Positions 1-6,978 of a DNA stretch of 7,830 nt are shown in pieces (within the stretch, counting starts at the first letter, position 1; each line of letters starts with the position of its first letter). Source of the stretch: Desulfobacterales bacterium (lineage in GTDB: Bacteria > Desulfobacterota > Desulfobacteria > Desulfobacterales > Desulfobacteraceae); assembly GCA_022361095.1 (NCBI GenBank), contig JAKSBO010000237.1:1-7830 (forward strand), written 5' to 3'. The translations under genes were made by a program, and so were the position numbers. A model generated the notes under the pieces. The model searched no databases. It saw nothing but the letters and a program-made list of their open reading frames with translations, and was not told where the DNA came from.

Positions 1-45
1 ATCGACGAGTTTCTCGAAAAAAGCAAAGTTTTGGAAGACTTTTAA
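1..45 (+). CDS. C-terminal end of an upstream gene (partial)
   Basis: Frame 1 is open from the window edge and ends at TAA 43-45. It gives 14 residues, IDEFLEKSKVLEDF, a charged helix-like tail. This is too short to assign to a family. It is taken as the end of a real gene because it lies on the same strand as everything downstream, and the repeat array and a good ribosome binding site follow directly after it. It might also be a chance open frame. The 90-bp gap before the next gene leaves open whether it belongs to the same operon. Confidence 0.45.
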   Translation: MDEFLEKSKVLEDF

Positions 46-54
46 TTTATAACC

Positions 55-109
55 GTTTAACCCCTGTTTAACCCCTGTTTAACCCCTGTTTAACCCCTGT
101 TTAACCCTT
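55..109 (+). repeat. Five tandem copies of an 11-bp repeat upstream of the ABC operon
   Basis: The unit GTTTAACCCCT occurs head to tail at 55-65, 66-76, 77-87 and 88-98. A fifth copy at 99-109 differs at one base (GTTTAACCCTT). The array fills most of the 90-bp gap and ends 15 bp before the Shine-Dalgarno sequence of the ABC ATPase gene. The 11-bp period is close to one helical turn, so equivalent bases face nearly the same side of the DNA. The copies are near identical, which suggests recent expansion by slippage. A regulatory role (phased operator sites, intrinsic curvature, or expression tuned by copy number) is inference. A plain variable-number tandem repeat is equally possible. Confidence 0.93.
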
Positions 110-124
110 TTATTGTACAAGTTT

Positions 125-130
125 AGGAGG
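125..130 (+). promoter_or_regulatory. Ribosome binding site fixing a TTG start
   Basis: AGGAGG is a full Shine-Dalgarno core, 5 bases before TTG at 136-138. It supports the rare TTG start over any downstream ATG. The protein read from that TTG begins MIDVQDLTKYY, the usual first strand of an ABC ATPase. An 8-bp palindrome, TTGTACAA (113-120), lies between the repeat array and this site; its role is unknown. Confidence 0.8.
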
Positions 131-135
131 ACGCT

Positions 136-1080
136 TTGATAGACGTTCAAGACCTGACCAAGTATTACAACGACTTTTGTGCGGTGGATCACATCAGCCT
201 GTCGGTCCAGCCCGGGGAGATCTTAGGGCTCCTGGGCCCCAACGGCGCCGGAAAAACCACCACCCTTCGGATGCTCACGGGCTATTTCAAACCCACTTCC
301 GGCAGTATCCGGGTCAAAGACTTTCACATGCCCCAGGACACCCTGGCAATCAAATCCCTGATCGGCTATCTCCCGGAATCAGCCCCACTTTACCACAACA
401 TGCTGGTGTATGACTACCTGGCCTATGTGGCCAAAATCAAGGGCATCACTGACACGGCCGAACAGCAGGAGCGGTTCGGGACACTGGCAAAGCTATGCGG
501 GCTGTCATCCATTATGGCCAAGCCCATCGCCACCCTGTCCAAGGGGCTGAAACAGCGGGTGGGACTGGCCCACGCCATGATGACCGATCCGGAGATCCTG
601 ATCCTGGACGAACCCACCTCCGGCCTGGACCCCAACCAGATCGCGGAGATCCGGGACATCATCCGGGGTATCGGCAAGGAGAAGACCATTATCTTTTCCA
701 CCCACATCCTCAGCGAGGCTGAAGCCACCTGCGACCGGATCATCATTATTAATAAAGGTAAGGTGGCGGCGGACGACACCACGGCCAACCTGAAATCCGG
801 GCGCCACCAGGACAGTGTCATCCGCCTCTCCCTGCTGGGTACGGACCGGGCAGACGCCCAGGCCCTGCTGGCCGGCATCGACCCGGACATGGCGGCCACC
901 CCTGTTGACGCGGACGAGGACGGCACGGTTTCCTTTGAGATCCGCGCCCCTGAGGGCAAAGATGTGCGGGAGCCCATCTACCTGAAAATCAAGGAAACAG
1001 ACTGGATCATCACCGAGTTTGTCAAAGAATCCCAGGCCCTGGAAAAGATCTTCCGGGAGCTGACCCAGGAGGACGCCTAA
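136..1080 (+). CDS. ABC transporter ATP-binding protein, GldA/ABC-2 type
   Basis: This 314-residue cytoplasmic ATPase should power the permease encoded next to it. All nucleotide-binding motifs are present: Walker A GPNGAGKT at 34-41, Q-loop region IGYLPE at 76-81, signature LSKGLKQR at 134-141, Walker B LILDEP at 155-160, D-loop SGLD at 162-165 and switch His190 in STHILSEAE. The glutamate in the YLPE Q-loop and the downstream PLY are typical of ABC-2 exporters of the GldA/NosF kind. Residues about 220-314 form the extra C-terminal domain of this class and end with the familiar ALEKIFRELT. The TTG start is fixed by AGGAGG at 125-130. The gene heads a cassette with 3-9 bp gaps between its first three genes. 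The family is certain; the substrate is unknown, and use of the name gldA would be by similarity only. Confidence 0.95.
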   Translation: MIDVQDLTKYYNDFCAVDHISLSVQPGEILGLLGPNGAGKTTTLRMLTGYFKPTSGSIRVKDFHMPQDTLAIKSLIGYLPESAPLYHNMLVYDYLAYVAKIKGITDTAEQQERFGTLAKLCGLSSIMAKPIATLSKGLKQRVGLAHAMMTDPEILILDEPTSGLDPNQIAEIRDIIRGIGKEKTIIFSTHILSEAEATCDRIIIINKGKVAADDTTANLKSGRHQDSVIRLSLLGTDRADAQALLAGIDPDMAATPVDADEDGTVSFEIRAPEGKDVREPIYLKIKETDWIITEFVKESQALEKIFRELTQEDA

Positions 1081-1083
1081 GCC

Positions 1084-1788
1084 ATGACGCAGATCAAGAC
1101 CATTGCCATCAAGGAATTCAAGGATTATTTCATATCCCCCATTGCCTACATCGTGATCGCCCTGTTTCTCATTGTTACGGGCTGGTTTTTCTTTTCCACC
1201 TTTTTCGTGTTCGGCAGGGCCGACCTCCGGGATTTCTTCTCCCTGCTGCCCATCACCTTTTCGTTCTTCATCCCGGCCATTACCATGCGCCTGTTTGCCG
1301 AAGAGCGGAACGTGGGCTCCTATGAGACCCTGCTCACCATGCCGGTCTCCTTTACCGACATTGCCATGGGCAAATTTTTTGCCGCCGTCGCATTTGCCGC
1401 GGCCATGCTCCTGCCCACCCTGGCCTATCCCCTGCTCATCGCGACACTGGGGGATGTGGACCCAGGACCCGTCATCGGCGGCTACCTGGGCGCCCTGCTG
1501 CTCTGCGCAGCCTACTGCAGCATGGGCCTGTTCGCCTCTGCCCTGACCCGGAACCAGATCATCGCGTTCATCATCGGGTGCGCCTTCTGCTTCACCCTCA
1601 CGGTGATCGACCGGATGCTGTTTTTCATGCCCGCCAAGATCGTGGCCGTGATCCAGTACCTGGGGGCCAGCTCCCATTTCACCAATATCTCCAAGGGCAT
1701 CATTGACTCCCGGGATATCGTCTACTTTGTGAGCGTGGTGTTTGTCTTCATTTTTTCAACCTATATTGTCATGCAGGAAAAGAATTAA
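1084..1788 (+). CDS. ABC-2 type permease, GldF-like
   Basis: This 234-residue inner-membrane protein is the likely transmembrane partner of the preceding ATPase. About six hydrophobic segments can be seen, near residues 20-43, 51-71, 98-122, 130-153, 158-181 and 211-230, the standard layout of a short ABC-2 permease. The motif after segment 2, MRLFAEERNVGSYETLLTMP (68-87), carries the conserved E-E-R...G..E.LL..P pattern of the GldF/NosY-type family and is expected to face the ATPase. HFTNISKGIIDSRDIVYF near 198-215 is also typical. ATG lies 3 bases after the ATPase stop. AGGAGG at 1067-1072, inside the end of the ATPase gene, serves it with an 11-base spacing. It probably forms a homodimer or works with the two downstream anchored proteins. 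The transported substrate cannot be told from sequence. Confidence 0.92.
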   Translation: MTQIKTIAIKEFKDYFISPIAYIVIALFLIVTGWFFFSTFFVFGRADLRDFFSLLPITFSFFIPAITMRLFAEERNVGSYETLLTMPVSFTDIAMGKFFAAVAFAAAMLLPTLAYPLLIATLGDVDPGPVIGGYLGALLLCAAYCSMGLFASALTRNQIIAFIIGCAFCFTLTVIDRMLFFMPAKIVAVIQYLGASSHFTNISKGIIDSRDIVYFVSVVFVFIFSTYIVMQEKN

Positions 1789-1797
1789 GGAGCTGTC

Positions 1798-3972
1798 ATG
1801 GGTAAAGAACATTATATCAAATTTATTCTCTATACAGCCGTGATCGTGCTGGTGAACATCGTGGGCCTGACCCTGTTTTTCCGGGCCGACCTCACGGAAA
1901 ACAGGATATTTTCACTGTCTGACGCCTCCAAACAGGTGGTCTCCACCCTGTCCGAACCCCTGAGCATCAAGGTGTTTTTCTCCAACGACCTGCCAGCGCC
2001 CCACAACAACACCGAGCGATACCTGCGGGACCTGCTGGAAGAGTATGCGGCCCGGTCCGGCCGCCAGTTCAACTACAGCTTTTACAACGTATCCGGCGAG
2101 GACGGGGACATTACCGCATCCGCGGACCGGAACCGGGACATTGCCAAGGACTACGGCATCCAGCCCGTACAGATCCGCATCATGGAAAACGATGAGATCA
2201 AGTTTAAAAATGCCTACATGGGCCTGGTGATCATCCACGGCGACCTCATCGAAAAGATCCCGGCCATCACCTCAACGGACGGCCTGGAGTACAAGCTGAC
2301 CACGGCCATCCAGAAGCTGAACAACAAGGTGTCCGCGCTCATGCGCCTGGACGACAAGGTCACGGCCACCCTCTACCTTTCCTCCGGCCTGAACAGAATC
2401 GCGCCCCTCATCAACCTCCAGGGCCTGCCCATGCTGGCAGATGAAGTCAAGCGCCGTATTGAAGAGATCAACACCCGGAGCATGGGTATCATCCAGTTCA
2501 GCCACAAGGATGTGAACACCAGAGACGAGGTGGACAAACTGGCCAAGCAGTACGATCTCATGGCCATGTCCTGGCCTGAAATCCCGGAACAGAACATCCC
2601 GGCCGGCCACGGTGCCGCCGCCCTGGTGCTGGAGTACAAGGACCAGGCCAAGAGCCTGCCCCTGATCTCCGCACTGGAGATCCCCATCATCGGCACCACC
2701 TACCAGATGGCGGATCCCCAGGGACTTGGCGAACAGATTACGGCGATCATGGAAAAACTGATCGGCATCAACAAAGACATCGGGTATTTGTCCGATCACG
2801 GCTGCCCGGCCCTTGGACCGGACCGCATGGCCATGATGCAGGGCCGGGCCGGCAACGGCCTTGCCGCTTTTGATCAACTTGTGGGATCAAGGTACAATAT
2901 CAAACAGACCCCCCTTAAAGACGAAAGTATCCCCGAAGGACTCAATTGCCTGATCATTGCCAAACCCACCCAGCCCTTTTCCGATTATGACTTGTTCCAG
3001 ATTGACCAGGCCCTGATGAAAGGCACCAATATTGCCGTTTTCGCAGATGCATTTGAGCAGCAGCAAGGCCAGGGCGGCATGATGGGTATGCCCTCATTTG
3101 CCCCCGTCGATACCGGCCTTGAAAAGCTGTTGGCCCACTATGGCGTAGAAATTCAAAAAGCCTATCTCCTCGATAAAAATGCATATAAGCAGCAATTGCC
3201 CCGGTCCCAGGGCGGTGGAGAAAAGACCATATACTTTGCGCCGGTGATCAAGGAAAGCGCCATCAACAATGATCCGGTATTCATGAAAAACATCAAAGGT
3301 CTTGTGGCCATGCAAATCTCCCCGGTCAAGCACGTCAAGGGCGGCCAGGATGAGACAAAGGTCAGTGCTGTCCGTTTATTGTCCTCATCGGACCAGGCAT
3401 GGCTCATGGAAGACAATATTAACCTGAACCCCATGTTTTTAAGTCCGCCGCCCTCGGATAAGGATCTATCCACCTACGATCTCGCATACCTGCTGGAAGG
3501 ACAATTTACATCTTACTTTAAAGGCAAACCTCTCCCCGAAAAGGACGCCGGAGAGACCGGGACCCAAGACGGCGGCACAGCAGAGGGCCCGCAACCCCAA
3601 AAAACGCAGGCCAAGAGCATTCAAGGACTCAAAGCCGGCAACCGCGTGATCGAAACATCCGCGCCGGCTAAAATATTTGTACTCGGGTGTGTCCAGATGC
3701 TGCATGACAATATGCTGGACGAAGAGGGCCGCAGCACCAATGCCACCTTCCTGCTCAATACCATAGACCACCTCAACGGCGATGACGGCACAGCGCTTTT
3801 AAGAAGCAAGCAACAGACCCTGAACCCCATTGAAGAAACGGCGCCTTTGACAAAAAGCATCATCAAGGGATTCAATATTATAGGCCTTTGCGTCATAGTT
3901 TTCCTGTTCGGTCTGGCCGTCTGGTTTTTCAGAAGCATGAAAAAGAAAAAAATTGCCGCTATGTTTGGCTAA
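1798..3972 (+). CDS. GldG-like auxiliary protein of an ABC-2 transporter
   Basis: This 724-residue protein belongs to the ABC-type 'gliding auxiliary component' family (GldG/ABC_transp_aux). A membrane helix lies at about 8-28, followed by the family signature FFRADLTENRIFSLSDAS (27-44). Most of the chain is then extracytoplasmic, and a second helix at about 692-711 is followed by a lysine cluster, so both ends should be cytoplasmic. Family-typical stretches are the Rossmann-like block around 379-418 (LNCLIIAKP...NIAVFAD) and VDTGLEKLLAHYGVEIQKAYLLDK around 437-460. A Gly/Gln/Thr/Pro-rich linker occupies about 575-612. The start is set by TAAGGAG (1786-1792), which overlaps the permease stop. 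Length is in the upper range for the family. GC content falls inside this gene near 2,860, although the frame stays open and family-like across that point. Its proposed role is a substrate-handling or scaffold partner of the permease. Confidence 0.9.
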   Translation: MGKEHYIKFILYTAVIVLVNIVGLTLFFRADLTENRIFSLSDASKQVVSTLSEPLSIKVFFSNDLPAPHNNTERYLRDLLEEYAARSGRQFNYSFYNVSGEDGDITASADRNRDIAKDYGIQPVQIRIMENDEIKFKNAYMGLVIIHGDLIEKIPAITSTDGLEYKLTTAIQKLNNKVSALMRLDDKVTATLYLSSGLNRIAPLINLQGLPMLADEVKRRIEEINTRSMGIIQFSHKDVNTRDEVDKLAKQYDLMAMSWPEIPEQNIPAGHGAAALVLEYKDQAKSLPLISALEIPIIGTTYQMADPQGLGEQITAIMEKLIGINKDIGYLSDHGCPALGPDRMAMMQGRAGNGLAAFDQLVGSRYNIKQTPLKDESIPEGLNCLIIAKPTQPFSDYDLFQIDQALMKGTNIAVFADAFEQQQGQGGMMGMPSFAPVDTGLEKLLAHYGVEIQKAYLLDKNAYKQQLPRSQGGGEKTIYFAPVIKESAINNDPVFMKNIKGLVAMQISPVKHVKGGQDETKVSAVRLLSSSDQAWLMEDNINLNPMFLSPPPSDKDLSTYDLAYLLEGQFTSYFKGKPLPEKDAGETGTQDGGTAEGPQPQKTQAKSIQGLKAGNRVIETSAPAKIFVLGCVQMLHDNMLDEEGRSTNATFLLNTIDHLNGDDGTALLRSKQQTLNPIEETAPLTKSIIKGFNIIGLCVIVFLFGLAVWFFRSMKKKKIAAMFG

Positions 3973-3975
3973 GTT

Positions 3976-3981
3976 GGGAGG
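3976..3981 (+). promoter_or_regulatory. Ribosome binding site choosing the start of the DUF4340 gene
   Basis: GGGAGG lies 7 bases before ATG 3989-3991, which begins MKKEYIILIILIIG, a normal N-terminal membrane anchor. The longer in-frame ATG at 3953 lies inside the GldG-like gene and has no comparable site. It would also add twelve residues (MPLCLAKLGGKI) ahead of the anchor. The downstream start is therefore preferred. Confidence 0.85.
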
Positions 3982-3988
3982 AAAAATC

Positions 3989-4990
3989 ATGAAAAAAGAA
4001 TATATAATCCTGATCATTTTGATCATTGGCTTAAGCGTTTACCTTGGCCTTAAAAAAGATAATCAGGTTCACTATGAGCTGCCGACAATCCCCAAGGTGG
4101 ATACCGGCCGCATTGACCGGATTGAGATCTCAAAGCCGGACCGGGTGGTGACCCTTGAAAAAAGCGAAAAAGGCTGGACGGTTACTGGCAAAAAATTTCC
4201 GGTCAACCCGGATGAAATAACCCAGATGCTCAATACCCTAAAGGAGATCAAATTATCTGCCCTGGTATCCGAGGCAAAGGACCTTGCAAGGTATGAACTG
4301 GATGATCCCCATGCCTTGAAAGTCAAGGCCCTGGCCGAAAATGACGTGTTACGCAGCTTTGTTATCGGTAAAACAGCGCCCAGCTACAACCATACATTTA
4401 TCTACCTGGATGACAAGGACCGGACCGTATACCAGGCCAACGGCAATTTCAAAAGCCGGTTTGACAAACCAGCGGCTGATTTCAGGGATAAAAAAGTACT
4501 TGAGTTCGACCCGGACAATGTAAAAAAGGTCACACTGGAAAAGCAGGGAAAAGTCATTACTTTGGTTAAAGCCATGGCACCTGAAAAGCCGGATCAGGTT
4601 AAAGACGAAGCCAAAAAGGATTCAACTGCGGAAAAGCCCCCCTCCCAAAAAGCGGCCTGGAAAAATGAAGAAGGTTCCGCTGTGGATCAAAAAACAATGT
4701 CCGACCTTCTGTCATCTTTGTCAAAGCTTGAATGTGAGGCCTTTATGGATGCCGACAAGGCGGCCCGATTAAAAGAAATAACACCCTCATGCAAAATTTC
4801 TCTTGAAAACGGCAGAACATTTGTTTTAAATCTGTTCGACAAAAACAAGGATCAGGATGTAGAGGGATTGTGTTCATATACGCCCTACGCATTCACCCTG
4901 ACCAGCTATAAGGCAGAAGACATAGTGTCATACACAGATAAACTAATGGGAATTGAACAACAGGACAGCACTGAATCCGGCCAGGAGTGA
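3989..4990 (+). CDS. DUF4340 protein, membrane-anchored ABC cassette partner
   Basis: With the start chosen from its ribosome binding site, the protein has 333 residues. A basic N-terminus and one hydrophobic helix (about 5-22) anchor it in the inner membrane; the rest should be extracytoplasmic. The body matches the DUF4340 pattern: I-x-I-x-K-P-D-R-x-V-T-L, then W-T-V-T-G at about 57-61, FPVNPDEITQMLNTLKEIKL (65-84) and LARYELDDP (95-103). A second, weaker copy of the beta-rich unit seems to start near VKKVTLEKQGKVITLVK (about 177-193). A Lys/Pro/Glu-rich linker follows at about 197-224 and a C-terminal domain after it. DUF4340 proteins often follow GldG-like genes; their biochemical role is not established. 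The gene lies 16 bp after the GldG-like stop and overlaps the acyltransferase gene by 4 bp, so all appear to be one operon. Confidence 0.87.
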   Translation: MKKEYIILIILIIGLSVYLGLKKDNQVHYELPTIPKVDTGRIDRIEISKPDRVVTLEKSEKGWTVTGKKFPVNPDEITQMLNTLKEIKLSALVSEAKDLARYELDDPHALKVKALAENDVLRSFVIGKTAPSYNHTFIYLDDKDRTVYQANGNFKSRFDKPAADFRDKKVLEFDPDNVKKVTLEKQGKVITLVKAMAPEKPDQVKDEAKKDSTAEKPPSQKAAWKNEEGSAVDQKTMSDLLSSLSKLECEAFMDADKAARLKEITPSCKISLENGRTFVLNLFDKNKDQDVEGLCSYTPYAFTLTSYKAEDIVSYTDKLMGIEQQDSTESGQE

Positions 4991-5706
4991 AGGTTTTATT
5001 CAAAATAGCTTATCGGGCCTATAAATGGATCATTGTGATTCCTGCCATGGCTTTAAACACCCTGGTCATGGCGCTGGCCTGCATCATTGTGGGAGCGTTT
5101 TTCGGTCCGGATAATGCGGATGCGCTGGCCGTCATCTGGGCCAGGATATTTTGTGCCGTTGCGTTCATACGGGTCAAAATCCAGGGCAGGGAAAATTACG
5201 ACCCCAAATCATCCTATGTCGTGGTGGCCAACCATAAAAGTATGGCAGATATCCCTGTGCTGCACGGGTTTACAGGGCTCATCATCAAATGGGTGATGAA
5301 AATGGAGCTTAAAAAAATTCCGGTTTTCGGCACAGCCTGCACATTTCTGGGCTGTATATATGTAAACAGATCCAAGGGGCAGGCAGCGGTGGAATCCATC
5401 AAAGCGGCAAAAAAAAGAATGTCAAACAAGGCCAGCGTACTTTTTTTTGCCGAAGGAACAAGATCCAGAGGCAGCCTTCTGCCCTTTAAAAAAGGCGCAT
5501 TTATCTTTGCCATGAATTCAGGGCTGCCTGTTTTGCCGATAACGATTAAAAATTCCGAATATATTCTCCCTTCTGACACGCTGGATCTTATGCCGGGTAC
5601 GGTGGATCTTATCATCCATCCCCCAGTGTATATTCCACACTGCAGCAAGGCAGAGCTGAATAAAAAAATTGATCAGATTCACCGGACCATTGCCGATGCC
5701 CTTTAA
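4987..5706 (+). CDS. plsC: 1-acyl-sn-glycerol-3-phosphate acyltransferase (PlsC family)
   Basis: PlsC-type enzymes transfer an acyl chain to lysophosphatidic acid, making phosphatidic acid at the inner face of the membrane. The 239-residue length matches the family. A hydrophobic N-terminal segment (about 14-39) gives membrane attachment. Catalytic motif I is NHKSMAD with His83 and Asp88 (HX4D). Motif II runs through KIPVFG...GCIYVNR with Arg128, motif III is FAEGTRS at 154-160, and motif IV is GLPVLPITI at 179-187. All are intact, so the enzyme should be active. The start is GTG at 4987, inside the overlap GTGA with the DUF4340 stop. AGGAG directly abuts that start, so translation is probably coupled by termination and reinitiation. 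Related acyltransferases act on other acceptors (lyso-lipids, ornithine lipids), so exact substrate specificity is less certain than the family. Confidence 0.9.
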   Translation: MKVLFKIAYRAYKWIIVIPAMALNTLVMALACIIVGAFFGPDNADALAVIWARIFCAVAFIRVKIQGRENYDPKSSYVVVANHKSMADIPVLHGFTGLIIKWVMKMELKKIPVFGTACTFLGCIYVNRSKGQAAVESIKAAKKRMSNKASVLFFAEGTRSRGSLLPFKKGAFIFAMNSGLPVLPITIKNSEYILPSDTLDLMPGTVDLIIHPPVYIPHCSKAELNKKIDQIHRTIADAL

Positions 5707-5727
5707 CCTTATTTTAGGATATTGTTA

Positions 5728-5741
5728 AAAAAGTACTTTTT
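5728..5741. promoter_or_regulatory. 14-bp perfect palindrome between plsC and the kinase gene
   Basis: AAAAAGTACTTTTT is a perfect inverted repeat 22 bp after the plsC stop, followed by seven C (5743-5749) and a GGGCCGG stretch. It has only A:T arms and a GTAC centre, so it would be a weak RNA hairpin and not a convincing intrinsic terminator. It may be an operator half-site pair for the downstream kinase gene or chance in an A/T-rich gap. No convincing sigma-70 or sigma-54 promoter could be identified in 5707-5794. Confidence 0.35.
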
Positions 5742-5794
5742 ACCCCCCCGGGCCGGTATACACCACTATTCATAATTTTTTACGGCAATAACAA

Positions 5795-6964
5795 ATGAGC
5801 TTTATCGAGCAAACAAGACCCGAACAAAGTCACCGGCCGCATCAGTCCAAAACGTTTTATAATGAATATTTTAAAACATCCAGGGATGCCCTGTTGCTGG
5901 TATCAGATCATGGCACCATCCTGAAGTCCAATAAACGCTTTTCAAGGCTGTCCCTATACAGCACAATCGAGCTTGCGGATAAAAGTGTTGATACGCTGTT
6001 CTGCCCCCCGGACGACGCCACCCCGCTTTTTCCCTTGCACAGGCACATGCTTAGCCGGCCGCTTTTAACGCAGACCACGCTGATGCGCCAAAAAACGGGA
6101 ACGCAAACGCCAATAGAGATATTTATCTGCCCGGTTCATCTTGATGGAGACAATCCGGCCACATATCAGGTCCTTGTAAAAAAAAGGCTTACCCCCCCGT
6201 TGAACAATTTTTCCCGGCAGACCGGCAGGAATGCACAATGGTTAAGATCCATCGGAGCGTTGGCAGGTGGCATAGCCCATAATTTCAACAATATCATGAC
6301 AAGCCTGTACGGGAATATTACCCTTGCCAAGCTTGAGACCCGAGACAAGCCCAAGGCACTGGCATATCTTCAAAAAGCCGAATCATCCATGGAGCAGGCA
6401 GCACGGCTTACCAGGCAGCTTCTCACCTTTGCCACTGGCGGTTCGCTCTTAAAAGAACACGTTAATATTGAGCCGCTGATCCGGAATATTGCGACCCTGA
6501 ACCTGGCCGGATCTGACATTGAGCTGAACCTGCTCTCCCCCAAGGATCTATGGCAGATTCATGCCGACAGAAAACAACTGGAGCAGGTGGTGGCAAATAT
6601 CGTGGTCAACGCCCGCCAGGCCATGAATGAAAAAGGAACCTTGTTCATTGAACTGGAAAATTGCCGGCTGTTAAAAGAGAACCCGCTGTCCACCGCCAAA
6701 GGGAATTACATTAAAGTGGTTTTCCGGGACCAGGGGTGCGGAATCCCTGAAAAAAACCTGGACAGGATCTTTGATCCCTATTACACAACCAAGCAGGACT
6801 GCTGTGGTATGGGGCTTTCGATTTGCTATGCCATCATCAGCCGGCACAACGGCCATATATCTGCGGCGTCCCAAACCGGGGGAGGCACGGTGATTACTAT
6901 GTATCTGCCGGTCCAGGCCCGTTCCTGCACAAAAAAAGCGTCTTCTCTCTCTTTTTTACCATAA
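5795..6964 (+). CDS. PAS-domain sensor histidine kinase, soluble (C-terminus doubtful)
   Basis: This 389-residue protein has no membrane segment, so it should sense a cytoplasmic signal and phosphorylate an unidentified response regulator. An N-terminal PAS-like domain covers about 21-130 (DALLLVSDHGTILKSNKRFS is its opening strand pair). The HisKA helix carries phospho-acceptor His162 in GGIAHNFNN, the form found in NtrB-like and hybrid PAS kinases. The ATPase domain has N-box NIVVNARQAM (268-277), G1 DQGCGIP (312-318), F-box FDPYYTTK (326-333) and G2 GMGLSI (338-343). It ends in the usual GGGTVITMYLPV at 362-373. The last ~16 residues, rich in Ser/Lys, do not look family-like, and the stop falls inside a short tandem duplication at the suspected contig junction. 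The true protein may be longer, for example with a receiver domain. ATG 5795 is the first possible start, since TAA lies in frame at 5789-5791. No good Shine-Dalgarno sequence precedes it. Confidence 0.88.
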   Translation: MSFIEQTRPEQSHRPHQSKTFYNEYFKTSRDALLLVSDHGTILKSNKRFSRLSLYSTIELADKSVDTLFCPPDDATPLFPLHRHMLSRPLLTQTTLMRQKTGTQTPIEIFICPVHLDGDNPATYQVLVKKRLTPPLNNFSRQTGRNAQWLRSIGALAGGIAHNFNNIMTSLYGNITLAKLETRDKPKALAYLQKAESSMEQAARLTRQLLTFATGGSLLKEHVNIEPLIRNIATLNLAGSDIELNLLSPKDLWQIHADRKQLEQVVANIVVNARQAMNEKGTLFIELENCRLLKENPLSTAKGNYIKVVFRDQGCGIPEKNLDRIFDPYYTTKQDCCGMGLSICYAIISRHNGHISAASQTGGGTVITMYLPVQARSCTKKASSLSFLP

Positions 6965-6978
6965 TTCTACCATAATTC
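6957..6978 (+). repeat. 11-bp tandem duplication at the junction
   Basis: TACCATAATTC occurs twice without a gap (6957-6967 and 6968-6978). The kinase stop codon TAA (6962-6964) lies in the first copy. The stop of the minus-strand frame (6967-6969) spans the boundary between the copies. Both genes thus appear to end within a duplicated segment that matches neither. Confidence 0.9.

Noticed and set aside
55..109. CRISPR array or telomere-like repeat
   Set aside because: The 11-bp units are contiguous with no spacers, so it is not CRISPR. The unit resembles telomere repeats only loosely and sits inside a bacterial operon leader.
505..1677. A 390-codon open frame on the minus strand opposite the ATPase and permease genes
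   Set aside because: It is a shadow of two well-recognised + strand genes in GC-rich DNA; its translation is Gly/His/Gln/Asp-rich with no domain, and it crosses the boundary between the two real genes.
2272..2877. A 201-codon minus-strand frame within the GldG-like gene
   Set aside because: It is antisense to a conserved gene, has no recognisable domain, and its Gly/His/Asp/Val-rich composition is what reverse translation of GC-rich codons gives.
3953..3988. Earlier in-frame ATG for the DUF4340 protein
   Set aside because: It lies inside the GldG-like gene without a ribosome binding site, whereas ATG 3989 has GGGAGG at good spacing and begins a standard membrane anchor.
5727..5749. Rho-independent terminator after plsC
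   Set aside because: The only inverted repeat has A:T arms and is followed by C residues, not a T run; it would not form a stable terminator hairpin.
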